A DNA stretch of 64,000 bases from Woeseiaceae bacterium (GTDB taxonomy: Bacteria; Pseudomonadota; Gammaproteobacteria; Steroidobacterales; Woeseiaceae), in contig JANQGQ010000022.1 of assembly GCA_028277185.1 (NCBI GenBank), positions 124,001-188,000 of the forward strand. The letters are read 5' to 3'. The position numbers and the translations under genes are program-made. Every line of letters begins with the position of its first letter. Position 1 is the first letter of the stretch. This document shows positions 36,169-44,600 of the stretch, one piece after another. Under the pieces are notes generated by a model. That model worked only from the letters and a program-made list of their open reading frames with translations. It was not told the origin of the DNA and made no database searches.

Positions 36169-36407
36169 CGCTCAGTCCGGCCTTCCCGCTGCAAGGTCTC
36201 CGAGGGTGTCTGGCGCCGGCCGCGAGTCATCTGCCGGAGCTTCGCCGCCAGTTCCCCGAAGGAAGGTTCGACTTCGCTGGAGAGGGCCTGGCGCAGGATC
36301 TCGCGATGCTCGGCTTCGGTCGAACGCCCGTGCCGGGCGGCGCGACGCTTGAGCCGGAGGATCAAATCGTCGTCCAGATTACGAACCTGGAGATTGCCGG
36401 GCATCAT
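36165..36407 (-). CDS. FitA-like ribbon-helix-helix antitoxin
   Basis: An 80-aa antitoxin of the FitA/StbC (Arc-type) family. NLQVRNLDDDLILRLKRRAA forms the DNA-binding ribbon-helix-helix, with RHGRSTEAEHREILRQAL as helix 2; a C-terminal tail (PSFGELAAKLRQMTR) would wrap the toxin. Starts at 36407 or 36404; GGAGG five bases before 36407 allows either. It is coupled to the PIN toxin by ATGA and preceded by a palindromic operator. Confidence 0.87.
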   Translation of the reverse strand: MMPGNLQVRNLDDDLILRLKRRAARHGRSTEAEHREILRQALSSEVEPSFGELAAKLRQMTRGRRQTPSETLQREGRTER

Positions 36408-36425
36408 GATGGCCTCCAATGAGGA

Positions 36426-36442
36426 TGACATATATGATGTCA
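36426..36442. promoter_or_regulatory. Operator palindrome of the toxin-antitoxin operon
   Basis: TGACAT-ATATG-ATGTCA, perfect 6-base arms around a 5-base spacer, 19 bases upstream of the antitoxin start. On the minus strand TTGTCC (36457-36462) could be a -35, which puts the palindrome over the -10 region. Position and symmetry fit autorepression by the ribbon-helix-helix antitoxin. Confidence 0.65.
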
Positions 36443-36561
36443 GATAGTGCATTCCTGGACAACGGCTTTCCACGGGCAAATCTTCGGAATTCCTTGGCTT
36501 TTTCCGACTCCGTTGCCGTGTACCATGCGATGCCCAGGGACGCACTCGTTGTGAAGGCGGC

Positions 36562-37197
36562 ATGCCAGGACCTGTTTTCTTCGACCTCGACGGCACGCTG
36601 ACCGATCCCGCACGCGGCATCGTCCGCTGCATCTGGCACGCGATGGACCGGCTCGGGCTCGAACGCCCGCCGGCGGATAAGCTGACGCGGTACATCGGTC
36701 CGCCGCTGGCGGAAAGCCTGGCGATACTCGTCGGCAACGCCCGGGCAGAGGACGCGCTGCATCACTATCGCGCCCGGTACGGCGAGACCGGCTGGCGGGA
36801 AAACGCCGTGTACGCCGGGATCGACGACATGCTTGCGCAGCTCCGCGACTCGGGATTCGAGCTCTACGTGGCAACGAGCAAAGTGCAGATGTTCGCCACC
36901 CGCATTCTCAGCCACTTCGAACTGGACGGTTACTTCTCCGGGGTGTTCGGCGCCGAACTCGACGGACGTCGCGCCGACAAATCCGACCTGCTGCGCTTCG
37001 CGCTGGCGACCACTGGCGCGTCGGAAGGCGCGGTCATGATCGGCGATCGCCGCTACGACGTGGCCGGGGCGCATGCCAACGACATGCGCTCGGTGGGCGT
37101 TACCTGGGGCTTCGGCTCGCGCGATGAACTCATCGAGGCGGGGGCGGATGCGCTTGTCGACACGCCGCAGGAGATCGCGGCCGCCCTCACGCAATGA
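36562..37197 (+). CDS. HAD-superfamily phosphatase (Gph/phosphoglycolate phosphatase-like)
   Basis: A 211-aa hydrolase. Motif I FFDLDGTLTDP (nucleophile Asp about residue 8), motif II VATSK, motif III Lys in GRRADKSDLL and motif IV MIGDRRYDVAGA are all present. The cap domain is helical (about 15-80). Substrate is not determined; HAD phosphatases of this subgroup act on small phosphosugars, phosphoglycolate or pyrophosphate. It stands alone between the toxin-antitoxin pair and the convergent ETF-QO. Confidence 0.85.
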   Translation: MPGPVFFDLDGTLTDPARGIVRCIWHAMDRLGLERPPADKLTRYIGPPLAESLAILVGNARAEDALHHYRARYGETGWRENAVYAGIDDMLAQLRDSGFELYVATSKVQMFATRILSHFELDGYFSGVFGAELDGRRADKSDLLRFALATTGASEGAVMIGDRRYDVAGAHANDMRSVGVTWGFGSRDELIEAGADALVDTPQEIAAALTQ

Positions 37198-37209
37198 TCG
37201 GGGACAGCC

Positions 37210-38859
37210 CTACATCCCCGAGTAGTTGGGCCCCCCGCCGCCTTCCGGCACGGTCCAGACGATGTTCTGCTTAGGATCCTTGATGTCACAGGTCTTGCAG
37301 TGCACGCAGTTCTGCGCGTTGATCTGGAAGCGCTTGACGTTGCCGTCGTCGACGACTTCGTACACTCCCGCGGGACAGTAGCGTTGCGCGGGCTCTGCGT
37401 AGTTCGGCAGGTTGTATTCGATCGGGATCGACGGGTCCTTCAGTTCAAGGTGCGACGGCTGGTCTTCTTCGTGATTCGTGCTCGAGAGGAACACGGACGA
37501 GAGGCGGTCGAAGGTGATGACGCCGTCCGGCTTTGGGTAATCGATCACCGGATAGTCGTCCGCCTTCCCGGTTAGCTCATGATCCGGTGTCGGATGATGC
37601 CAGGTGAACGGCAGCTTGCCGCCGAAGATGTTCTGGTCGATCCAGGTGAATACGCCCCCCAGGAAGACCCCGAACTTGTGCAGTGCCGGCGTGAAGTTCC
37701 GCGACCGGTACATCTCGTCGTGGACCCACGAGCTATTCACGGCTTCGGGGTAACTCGAGAGCTCGTTCTGGCCCTCGTCCCCGGCCTTTAAGGCCTCGTG
37801 AATCGACTCGGCGGCCAGCTGGCCGGTCTTGAGTGCGAGATGGGAGCCCTTGATCTTTACGCCATTCAAAAACCCTGCGTCACAGCCGACGAGCATACCG
37901 CCGGGAAACACGAGTTTCGGCAACGACTGCAGCCCGCCCTTATTCACCGCGCGGGCGCCGTAGCTGACGCGCTTGCCGCCCTCGAGGTACTGACGAATCT
38001 TCGGGTGCTGCTTCCAGCGCTGGAATTCCTCGAAGGGCGATAGGTAGGGATTGCGGTAGCCGAGACCGACGATCAGGCCAAGATAGACCTGGTTGTTCGC
38101 GGCGTGATACAGGAAACCGCCCCCATCGGTGTGGTTGTCGAGCGGCCAGCCGGTCGTGTGAACGACGAGCCCTTCCTCGTGCTTCGCCGGGTCGATCTCC
38201 CAGACTTCCTTGACGCCGAGTCCGTAGTGTTGCGGATCGCTGTCCGCGCGCAGGTCGAAGCGCTCCATGAGTGCCTCGCCGAGATTGCCGCGCACGCCCT
38301 CGGCGAACACGGTGTACTTGCCGAGCAGCTCATAGCCCGGTGTGTAGCCCGCCTTCTTCTCGCCGTCCTTGCCGATACCCATGTCGCTGGTGGCGACGCC
38401 CGTCACCCGTCCCTGGTCGTCGAACAGCACTTCCGACGCCGCGAAACCCGGGAACACGTTGACGCCGAGGCCCTCGGCCTGTTCGCCGAGCCACTGACAG
38501 AGGCGCCCGAGGCTGATCACGTAGTTGCCCTCGTTGCGCATCGGTTTCGGCACCGCGAAACCCGGCAGCTTGCTGCCACCCGTCGCGCTCGTGAAATAGT
38601 AGACGTCGTCGCGCGTCACCGCCGTCGTGACCGGCGCACCGCGATCCTTCCAGTCGGGAAACAGGTCGCTCAGGCCCCGGGGATCGAAGACGTTGCCGGA
38701 GAGAACGTGCGCGCCGATCTCCGAGCCCTTCTCGACGACCACGACCGACAGCTCGCTGTCGAGCTGCAGCAGCCGGCACGCGGCGGCGAGTCCGGCCGGG
38801 CCGCCGCCCACGATGACGACGTCGAATTCCATCGACTCGCGTTCGGTCTCTGCGCTCAT
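37210..38859 (-). CDS. Electron transfer flavoprotein-ubiquinone oxidoreductase
   Basis: Membrane-bound flavo-iron-sulfur enzyme passing electrons from acyl-CoA and other dehydrogenases, via ETF, to ubiquinone. The 549-aa product has the FAD Rossmann motif VVIVGGGPAGLAAA (about 14-27) and the GCDAGFLNGVKIKGSHLALK segment. The 4Fe-4S ligands are in RYCPAGVYE and NCVHCKTCDIKDPKQNI near the C-terminus. It serves the several acyl-CoA dehydrogenases in this window; etfAB are not present here. Confidence 0.96.
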   Translation of the reverse strand: MSAETERESMEFDVVIVGGGPAGLAAACRLLQLDSELSVVVVEKGSEIGAHVLSGNVFDPRGLSDLFPDWKDRGAPVTTAVTRDDVYYFTSATGGSKLPGFAVPKPMRNEGNYVISLGRLCQWLGEQAEGLGVNVFPGFAASEVLFDDQGRVTGVATSDMGIGKDGEKKAGYTPGYELLGKYTVFAEGVRGNLGEALMERFDLRADSDPQHYGLGVKEVWEIDPAKHEEGLVVHTTGWPLDNHTDGGGFLYHAANNQVYLGLIVGLGYRNPYLSPFEEFQRWKQHPKIRQYLEGGKRVSYGARAVNKGGLQSLPKLVFPGGMLVGCDAGFLNGVKIKGSHLALKTGQLAAESIHEALKAGDEGQNELSSYPEAVNSSWVHDEMYRSRNFTPALHKFGVFLGGVFTWIDQNIFGGKLPFTWHHPTPDHELTGKADDYPVIDYPKPDGVITFDRLSSVFLSSTNHEEDQPSHLELKDPSIPIEYNLPNYAEPAQRYCPAGVYEVVDDGNVKRFQINAQNCVHCKTCDIKDPKQNIVWTVPEGGGGPNYSGM

Positions 38860-38970
38860 CGGTTCCTGCTTCCTCGGTCAAACGGCGCGTTATTCTACCA
38901 GCGCCGCTGGCGGCCGCCAGCGCGTACCGCTAAGCTTCGGCGTCGTTCGACAGGCAGGCGACAAAGTCCG

Positions 38971-40074
38971 GTGTCCCGACAACACGATCTATTGCGCGCG
39001 TACGAAGCGTCGCTCACGCGCCCGGGGCACGTCCGCGATCCTGCCCAGGAGCAGCTCGTCCGGGAGCTCGCGGAACTCGCGATCCGCCTGGAAACGTCCG
39101 CGAAGGGTCCTGGCGGATTCCTGAATCGTTGGTTTTCGCCGCAAGGCGAGACAGCGCCGCTCGAAGGTCTTTACGTCTGGGGCGGCGTCGGCCGCGGCAA
39201 GACCTGGCTCATGGACCTCTTTTTCGACAACCTCCACGTCGTCCGCAAGCGCCGTATTCACTTTCACCGCATGATGGCCTGGGTACACGGCAGGCTGGGG
39301 CGGCTGGACGGCGTCCGCGACCCGATCGCGAGCGTCGCGGACGACGTCTCGCAGCGTACCCGGGTACTGTGTTTCGACGAGTTCTTCGTCAGCGATATCG
39401 GCGACGCGATGATCCTCGGCCGGCTGCTCGACGCGCTGTTCACGCGCGGCATCACGCTCGTGGCGACCTCGAACGTGCCGCCGGACGAGCTCTACCGGGA
39501 CGGGCTGCAGCGGGCGCGCTTTCTGCCGGCGATCGAGCTCATCAAGCGACACACGAAAGTCGTTCACATAGACGGCGGCGTCGACTACCGCCTGCGGCTG
39601 CTGAAGCAGGCCGGGACGTATCTGAACTCGGCGGCGACCGATACGGAAGAGCGTCTGACCGCACTGTTCGGCGAGTGCGGCACGAGCACCCTGAGAACCG
39701 ACGACAAGCTCGAGATCAACGGCCGGACGATCACCGCGAAGCGGAGCGCCAAGGGCGTCGCTTGGTTCGACTTCGACGAACTCTGTGACGGACCGCGAAG
39801 CCAGGAGGACTATATCGAGCTGGCCCGCTGCTACCCAACCGTCCTGATCGACGACGTGCCCGTCCTCGACGCCCGGCAGGAAGATGCGGCCCGCCGCTTC
39901 GTTTCGCTCGTCGACGAATTCTACGATCGGCGCGTCAAGCTGATCGTGGCGGCCGAAGCCCCCGCCGACGAGCTGTACGAGGGCAAGCGTTTGGCCTTCG
40001 AGTTCCAGCGCACCTCGAGCCGGCTCATCGAGATGCAGTCGGAGGAGTACCTGCAGCAGGCTCATCTGCCCTGA
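38971..40074 (+). CDS. zapE: Cell division protein ZapE (AFG1-family ATPase)
   Basis: ATPase that interacts with the FtsZ ring; family also called AFG1/LACE1. The GTG at 38971 gives 367 residues (VSRQHDLLRAYEASL). Walker A is GGVGRGKT (about 71-78), Walker B VLCFDEFF, and an R-finger-like ATSNVPPDELYRDGLQR follows; the C-terminal EFQRTSSRLIEMQS is family-specific. A longer in-frame start would run antisense into the divergent ETF-QO gene and is rejected. Confidence 0.92.
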   Translation: MSRQHDLLRAYEASLTRPGHVRDPAQEQLVRELAELAIRLETSAKGPGGFLNRWFSPQGETAPLEGLYVWGGVGRGKTWLMDLFFDNLHVVRKRRIHFHRMMAWVHGRLGRLDGVRDPIASVADDVSQRTRVLCFDEFFVSDIGDAMILGRLLDALFTRGITLVATSNVPPDELYRDGLQRARFLPAIELIKRHTKVVHIDGGVDYRLRLLKQAGTYLNSAATDTEERLTALFGECGTSTLRTDDKLEINGRTITAKRSAKGVAWFDFDELCDGPRSQEDYIELARCYPTVLIDDVPVLDARQEDAARRFVSLVDEFYDRRVKLIVAAEAPADELYEGKRLAFEFQRTSSRLIEMQSEEYLQQAHLP

Positions 40075-40130
40075 TTTGTCACTCCCGCCTGCAGCCGCTA
40101 CATTCTGGCATGACACCGGAGACATGCAGC

Positions 40131-40607
40131 ATGAGCGACCAGGAAGCCACCGCGCAGCTCAGCGACGAGCTTATCCTCGAGGATTTCTTACCGTACCGGC
40201 TGGCCGTGCTCTCGCACACCGTCAGCAACAAGATCGCCAGCGTCTATGAAGAACGCTTCAAGGTCTCGGTTCCGGAATGGCGCGTCATCGCCATACTCGG
40301 CCGTTTTCCGGGGCTTTCAGCCGTCGAAGTCGCCCAGCGCACGATGCTCGACAAGGTCGCGGTGAGCCGCGCCGTGACCAAGCTGATCAAGAACGGCCGG
40401 CTGGATCGCGAGTTTGCCGACGCCGACCGGCGCCGCTCGATCCTGAATCTGAGCGAGGAGGGCCGCCGCGTTCACGACGAAATTGCGCCGCTCGCGCTGC
40501 GCTTCGAGCGCGATCTGCTGCACGGCATATCGGCCGACGACTACGAGCGCTTCAACCGCGTCATGGAGCGGCTGGTCGCCCGGGCGCGCATGCTGAGCGC
40601 ACCCTAG
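40131..40607 (+). CDS. MarR-family transcriptional regulator
   Basis: A 158-aa winged-helix regulator, probably a dimer. The DNA-binding region reads VSVPEWRVIAILGRFPGLSA, then VEVAQRTMLDKVAVSRAVTKLI, with the wing around DREFADADRRRSILNLS. GGAG nine bases before the ATG at 40131 favours this start over ATG 40110. It is convergent with the tryptophan dioxygenase gene 13 bp away. Ligand and targets are unknown. Confidence 0.88.
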   Translation: MSDQEATAQLSDELILEDFLPYRLAVLSHTVSNKIASVYEERFKVSVPEWRVIAILGRFPGLSAVEVAQRTMLDKVAVSRAVTKLIKNGRLDREFADADRRRSILNLSEEGRRVHDEIAPLALRFERDLLHGISADDYERFNRVMERLVARARMLSAP

Positions 40608-40620
40608 CGTCCGGGAGGCC

Positions 40621-41463
40621 CTACTGGCCGATCTCCGTTCGCACCTGAATCAGCTCGGGGAAGAACTCCTGTTCGATGGCTCTCTTCAGGAAGGCGACGC
40701 CGGACGACCCGCCGGTGCCGCGTTTATGGCCGATGATCCGTTCGACGGTTTTCATATGGTGGAAACGCCAGAACTGAAAGTTGTTGCCGACGTCCATTAG
40801 CGCTTCGCAGACTTCGTAGCGCGCCCAGTGCGCCGACGGGTCCGCATAGATCGTTCGCAGTACCTCCACCACCTCTCCGGACGGTTCGCGAACGAGGCTG
40901 AAGTCGCGCTCGATGGCGGCGTTTGGCACGGGCAGTCCGGCACGCGCGAGGTGCAGCAGGAACTCCTCGTACAGCGATGGCGCCTCGAGCCGCTCGAGCA
41001 GCGCCTGGTGCCACGCGGGATGATGGCGGTGCACCTTCAGCATGCCGCGGTTCTTGTTGCCGAGCATGAACTCCAGCAGCCGGTACTGCGGCGACTGGAA
41101 ACCGGACGCCTTGCCGAACACGTCCCGAAATTCGGCGTACTCGTCCGGCGTGAGCGTATCCAGCACCTTCCACTGGTTGAACATCTGGTCCTGCACCCGG
41201 CGGACCCGGGTCAGGCACTTGATGGCACGGTGCAAGGCGTCAGCGCGGAGGTAGCCCATCGTCCGCTCGATTTCGTGCAGAATCAGCTTCATCCAGAGCT
41301 CCGCCACCTGGTGCTGGATGATGAACAGCATCTCGTCGGGGTGCGGCGGATCGCTGAGCGGCTCCTGCGCCGTCAGCAGCCTGCCGAGCTTGAGGTACGC
41401 GCCGTAGTCGTCGTCGGGCGACAGCTCGGTGTAGATGCTCTTCTCGATTTTCCGTTCGGCCAT
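40621..41463 (-). CDS. kynA: Tryptophan 2,3-dioxygenase
   Basis: Heme enzyme opening the indole ring of tryptophan to N-formylkynurenine, first step of the kynurenine pathway. The 280-aa product includes YLKLGRLLTAQEPLSDPPHP, DEMLFIIQHQVAELWMKLIL, SPQYRLLEFMLGNKN and, near the end, FHHMKTVERIIGHKRGTGGS with the heme-ligand His region. No kynB or kynU is adjacent. It is divergent from the NAD-glutamate dehydrogenase across 142 bp containing a TAATCA dyad. Confidence 0.95.
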   Translation of the reverse strand: MAERKIEKSIYTELSPDDDYGAYLKLGRLLTAQEPLSDPPHPDEMLFIIQHQVAELWMKLILHEIERTMGYLRADALHRAIKCLTRVRRVQDQMFNQWKVLDTLTPDEYAEFRDVFGKASGFQSPQYRLLEFMLGNKNRGMLKVHRHHPAWHQALLERLEAPSLYEEFLLHLARAGLPVPNAAIERDFSLVREPSGEVVEVLRTIYADPSAHWARYEVCEALMDVGNNFQFWRFHHMKTVERIIGHKRGTGGSSGVAFLKRAIEQEFFPELIQVRTEIGQ

Positions 41464-41541
41464 ATCGACTGCCGTCCTGAAAGCGGGCGCAAAGGGTAAG
41501 CCCCCTCTGCCGGCGGCACAATGTCGATCTTTCGCGCAAAC

Positions 41542-41575
41542 TAATCAATTGTTTCACGAGTGATTAATGTAGAAT
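41542..41575. promoter_or_regulatory. Possible promoter and dyad operator between kynA and the glutamate dehydrogenase gene
   Basis: Inverted repeat TAATCA (41542-41547) / TGATTA (41561-41566) with a 13-base spacer, just before TAGAAT (41570-41575), a reasonable -10 for the glutamate dehydrogenase gene. The -35 (ATTGTT, 41548-41553, 16-base spacing) would lie inside the dyad, so a bound regulator would block it. The region is clearly AT-rich relative to surroundings. No protein can be assigned to it from sequence. Confidence 0.45.
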
Positions 41576-41605
41576 CCCGCGCGTCATCAACGCGAGACGA
41601 CACCG

Positions 41606-44600
41606 ATGCCACGGCAGGAATTGCGGAGGGGGAGCGATGCGAGGGAACGCATCGTGGATGCAATCATTGGCGCACGGGTGAGTACGGACAGACTACCCGA
41701 TCGCCGGCACGTCAAACGTTTTCTGGCGCAGTACTTCGCGCACGTGCCCTACGAGGATCTGGCGGGGCGCTCGGAGCCGATCATGGCGCGCGCCGCGCTG
41801 GATCACCTGGAGTTCGGCAAGACCCGCCGCAGAGGCACGGCCCTGCTGCGGGTCTTCAACGCGACTGAGGAGAAAAACGGCTACGTCTCGGCGTTCACCT
41901 TCATCGAAATGGTGAACGACGACATGCCGTTTCTCGTCGACTCGGTCGTCGCCGCCGTCGCCCGGCAGGACATCGCCGTGCACATTACGGTGCATCCGGT
42001 CATTCGCGTATCGCGGGACGGCCGGGGCCGGATTACCGGGGTGCCGTCCGCCAGCGACAAGAAAGCGTCCCGGGAATCCTGGATTCGCATCGCTATCGAC
42101 AAGCTGATCGATCAGGAGGAGATCGACGCGCTGGAGGCCGGGATCCACCGCGTGCTCGACGACGTGCGCCGCGCGGTGGACGACTGGGCACCGATGCGAA
42201 CCCACATGCGGTCTGCGCTCGACGAGCTTCTGGCAACGGACAACGGCGGCAGCCCGGACCTCAAGGACGAAAGCGCCGCCATGCTCGAGTGGCTCATCGA
42301 CGACCACTTCACCTTTCTTGGCTACCGGCGCTACCGGCTCACGGGCCGCGGTGACAAACTCAATCTGACCGCGATCCCGGAGAGCGGCCTGGGGCTGATG
42401 AGCAACCCGGATCACGGCGCGAAACGCGTGGCGCTGACGCCGGAGATGCGCCGCGTAGCGCGCAACCGCGACTGGATGCTGATCACGAAGGCCAACTCGC
42501 GGTCGACGGTCCACCGCCACGCTTATCTCGACTACATTGGCATCAAGATTTTCGACAAGTCGGGGGAGGTAACCGGCGAGCACCGATTCATCGGCCTGTT
42601 CACGGCCGTTGCCTATAGCGAGAGCTCCCGCAACATCCCCTTGCTGCGGCAGAAGATCGGCGAGGTCGTCGCCCGCGCGCGAATCGAGCCCTCGGGCCAC
42701 CGCGGCAAGGCGCTGCTGCACATCCTGGACACGTTTCCGCGCGACGAACTCTTCCAGGCCAGCATCAGCGACCTCGCGCGAACGACGCTGGGCGTTCTGA
42801 ACCTGCAGGACCGGCAGCGGGTCCGCTTCTTCATTCGGCGCGACGTGTTCAGGCGCTTCTTCTCATGCCTCGTCTACGTACCGAAAGAAAAATATACGAC
42901 GGCCGTACGCCGCCGTATCGAGGGGATTCTGCTCGACGCTTTTGCCGGCACGTCGATCGAGTCCAGCGTGCAGATTGCCGACTCGGCGCTGGCGCGCGTA
43001 CACATCATCGTGCGGACCGAGGACCGCGAGCGCCCGCCAATCAGCATTCAGACGATCGAGAAACAGATCGCCGACGTCGTCGTAACCTGGACGGACAAGC
43101 TGAAGGCGCAGCTGGCGATCACCTGCGGCGAGGGCGAGGGACTCAAGCTGTATCGCCAATACGGCAGCGTCTTTCCGCTTGGCTACCAGGAGGACACCTT
43201 ACCGCGCGACGCCTGTACCGACGTAGCCCGCATCGAGGACATGCGGCGCGACGGGTTGACCCGGACGGTCAACCTCTACCGCCCACCGGACGCCGGCCCC
43301 GGCGACATGCACTTCCTCATATACACGGACGACGAACTGCTGCCGCTCTCTGAAGCGCTGCCGGTCATCGAGGCCATGGGTGTCGAGGTGTACACCGAAC
43401 GGCCCTACGAACTGCGCCTCGACGACGGCTCGCCGTTCTGGATCCAGGATTTCCATCTGCATCTCGACGAAGACGCCGACATAGACGTCGAGTCCGTGGC
43501 AGAGCGTTTCGAGACCTGCTTCATGCGCGTTCTGTCCGGAGAGGCGGAAAGCGACGGGCTCAACCGGCTGATTCTCTATGCCGGACTGGACTGGCGCCAA
43601 ACCGCCCTCCTGCGCTGCTACGCGCGCTACCTGCTACAGCTCGGACTCCCGTTCAGCCAGGCCTACATGGAGAACGTGCTGGTCGCCCACGCGCGCACGA
43701 CTGCGAAGCTGGTGCGGCAGTTCGAGCTGCAGTTCGACCCGGCGCTCAGCCAGGCGAAGCGCAAGCGGGAGCTCAAAACTCATCTCGCGTCGGTCGAGAA
43801 GGGCCTCAAGAGAGCGCGCAATGTCGACGAAGACAGGATTCTCAACGCGTTCGCGGGCGCGATCCGCCACACGCTGCGTACCAACTACTTCGTCGTCGAC
43901 GCAGACGGCGCGGCGCGCGAAACGATCGCCATAAAGCTCGACTCGGGAGCGATTCCCGAAGCGCCGAAACCGCGGCCGATGTTCGAGATTTTCGTGTACT
44001 CGACCGAAGTCGAGGGCGTGCATCTGCGCGGCGGACGCATTGCCAGGGGCGGACTGCGCTGGTCGGACCGGCGCGAGGATTTCCGCACCGAGATCCTCGG
44101 GCTCATGAAAGCGCAGGTCGTCAAGAATACCGTGATCGTACCCACGGGCGCGAAAGGCGGCTTCGTCTGCAAGAACCTGCCGACCGGCGATCGCGATGCC
44201 GTATTGAGTAAGGGCATCGAGTGCTACCGCGCGTTCATCGCAAGCCTGCTCGACGTGACCGACAACGTGATCGACGGCAAGGTGGTCACGCCCGGGCGTA
44301 TCGTTCGCCGCGACGAGGAAGACCCGTACCTCGTGGTCGCCGCCGACAAGGGCACGGCAACGTTCTCGGACATCGCGAACGAGATCTCGGAGAGTTACGG
44401 GTTCTGGCTGGGCGACGCCTTCGCGTCCGGCGGTTCCGCCGGCTACGACCACAAGAAGATGGGCATCACCGCCCGCGGCGCGTGGGAAGCGGTCAAGCGG
44501 CACTTCCGCGAACAGGGCATCAACACGCAGAAAGACCTCTTCACCGTCGCCGGTATCGGCGACATGTCCGGCGACGTCTTCGGCAACGGCATGCTGCTGT

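Noticed and set aside
38104..38970. Extended ZapE frame antisense to ETF-QO
   Set aside because: It is the complementary frame of a strongly recognisable gene; GC-rich DNA yields many such open shadows.
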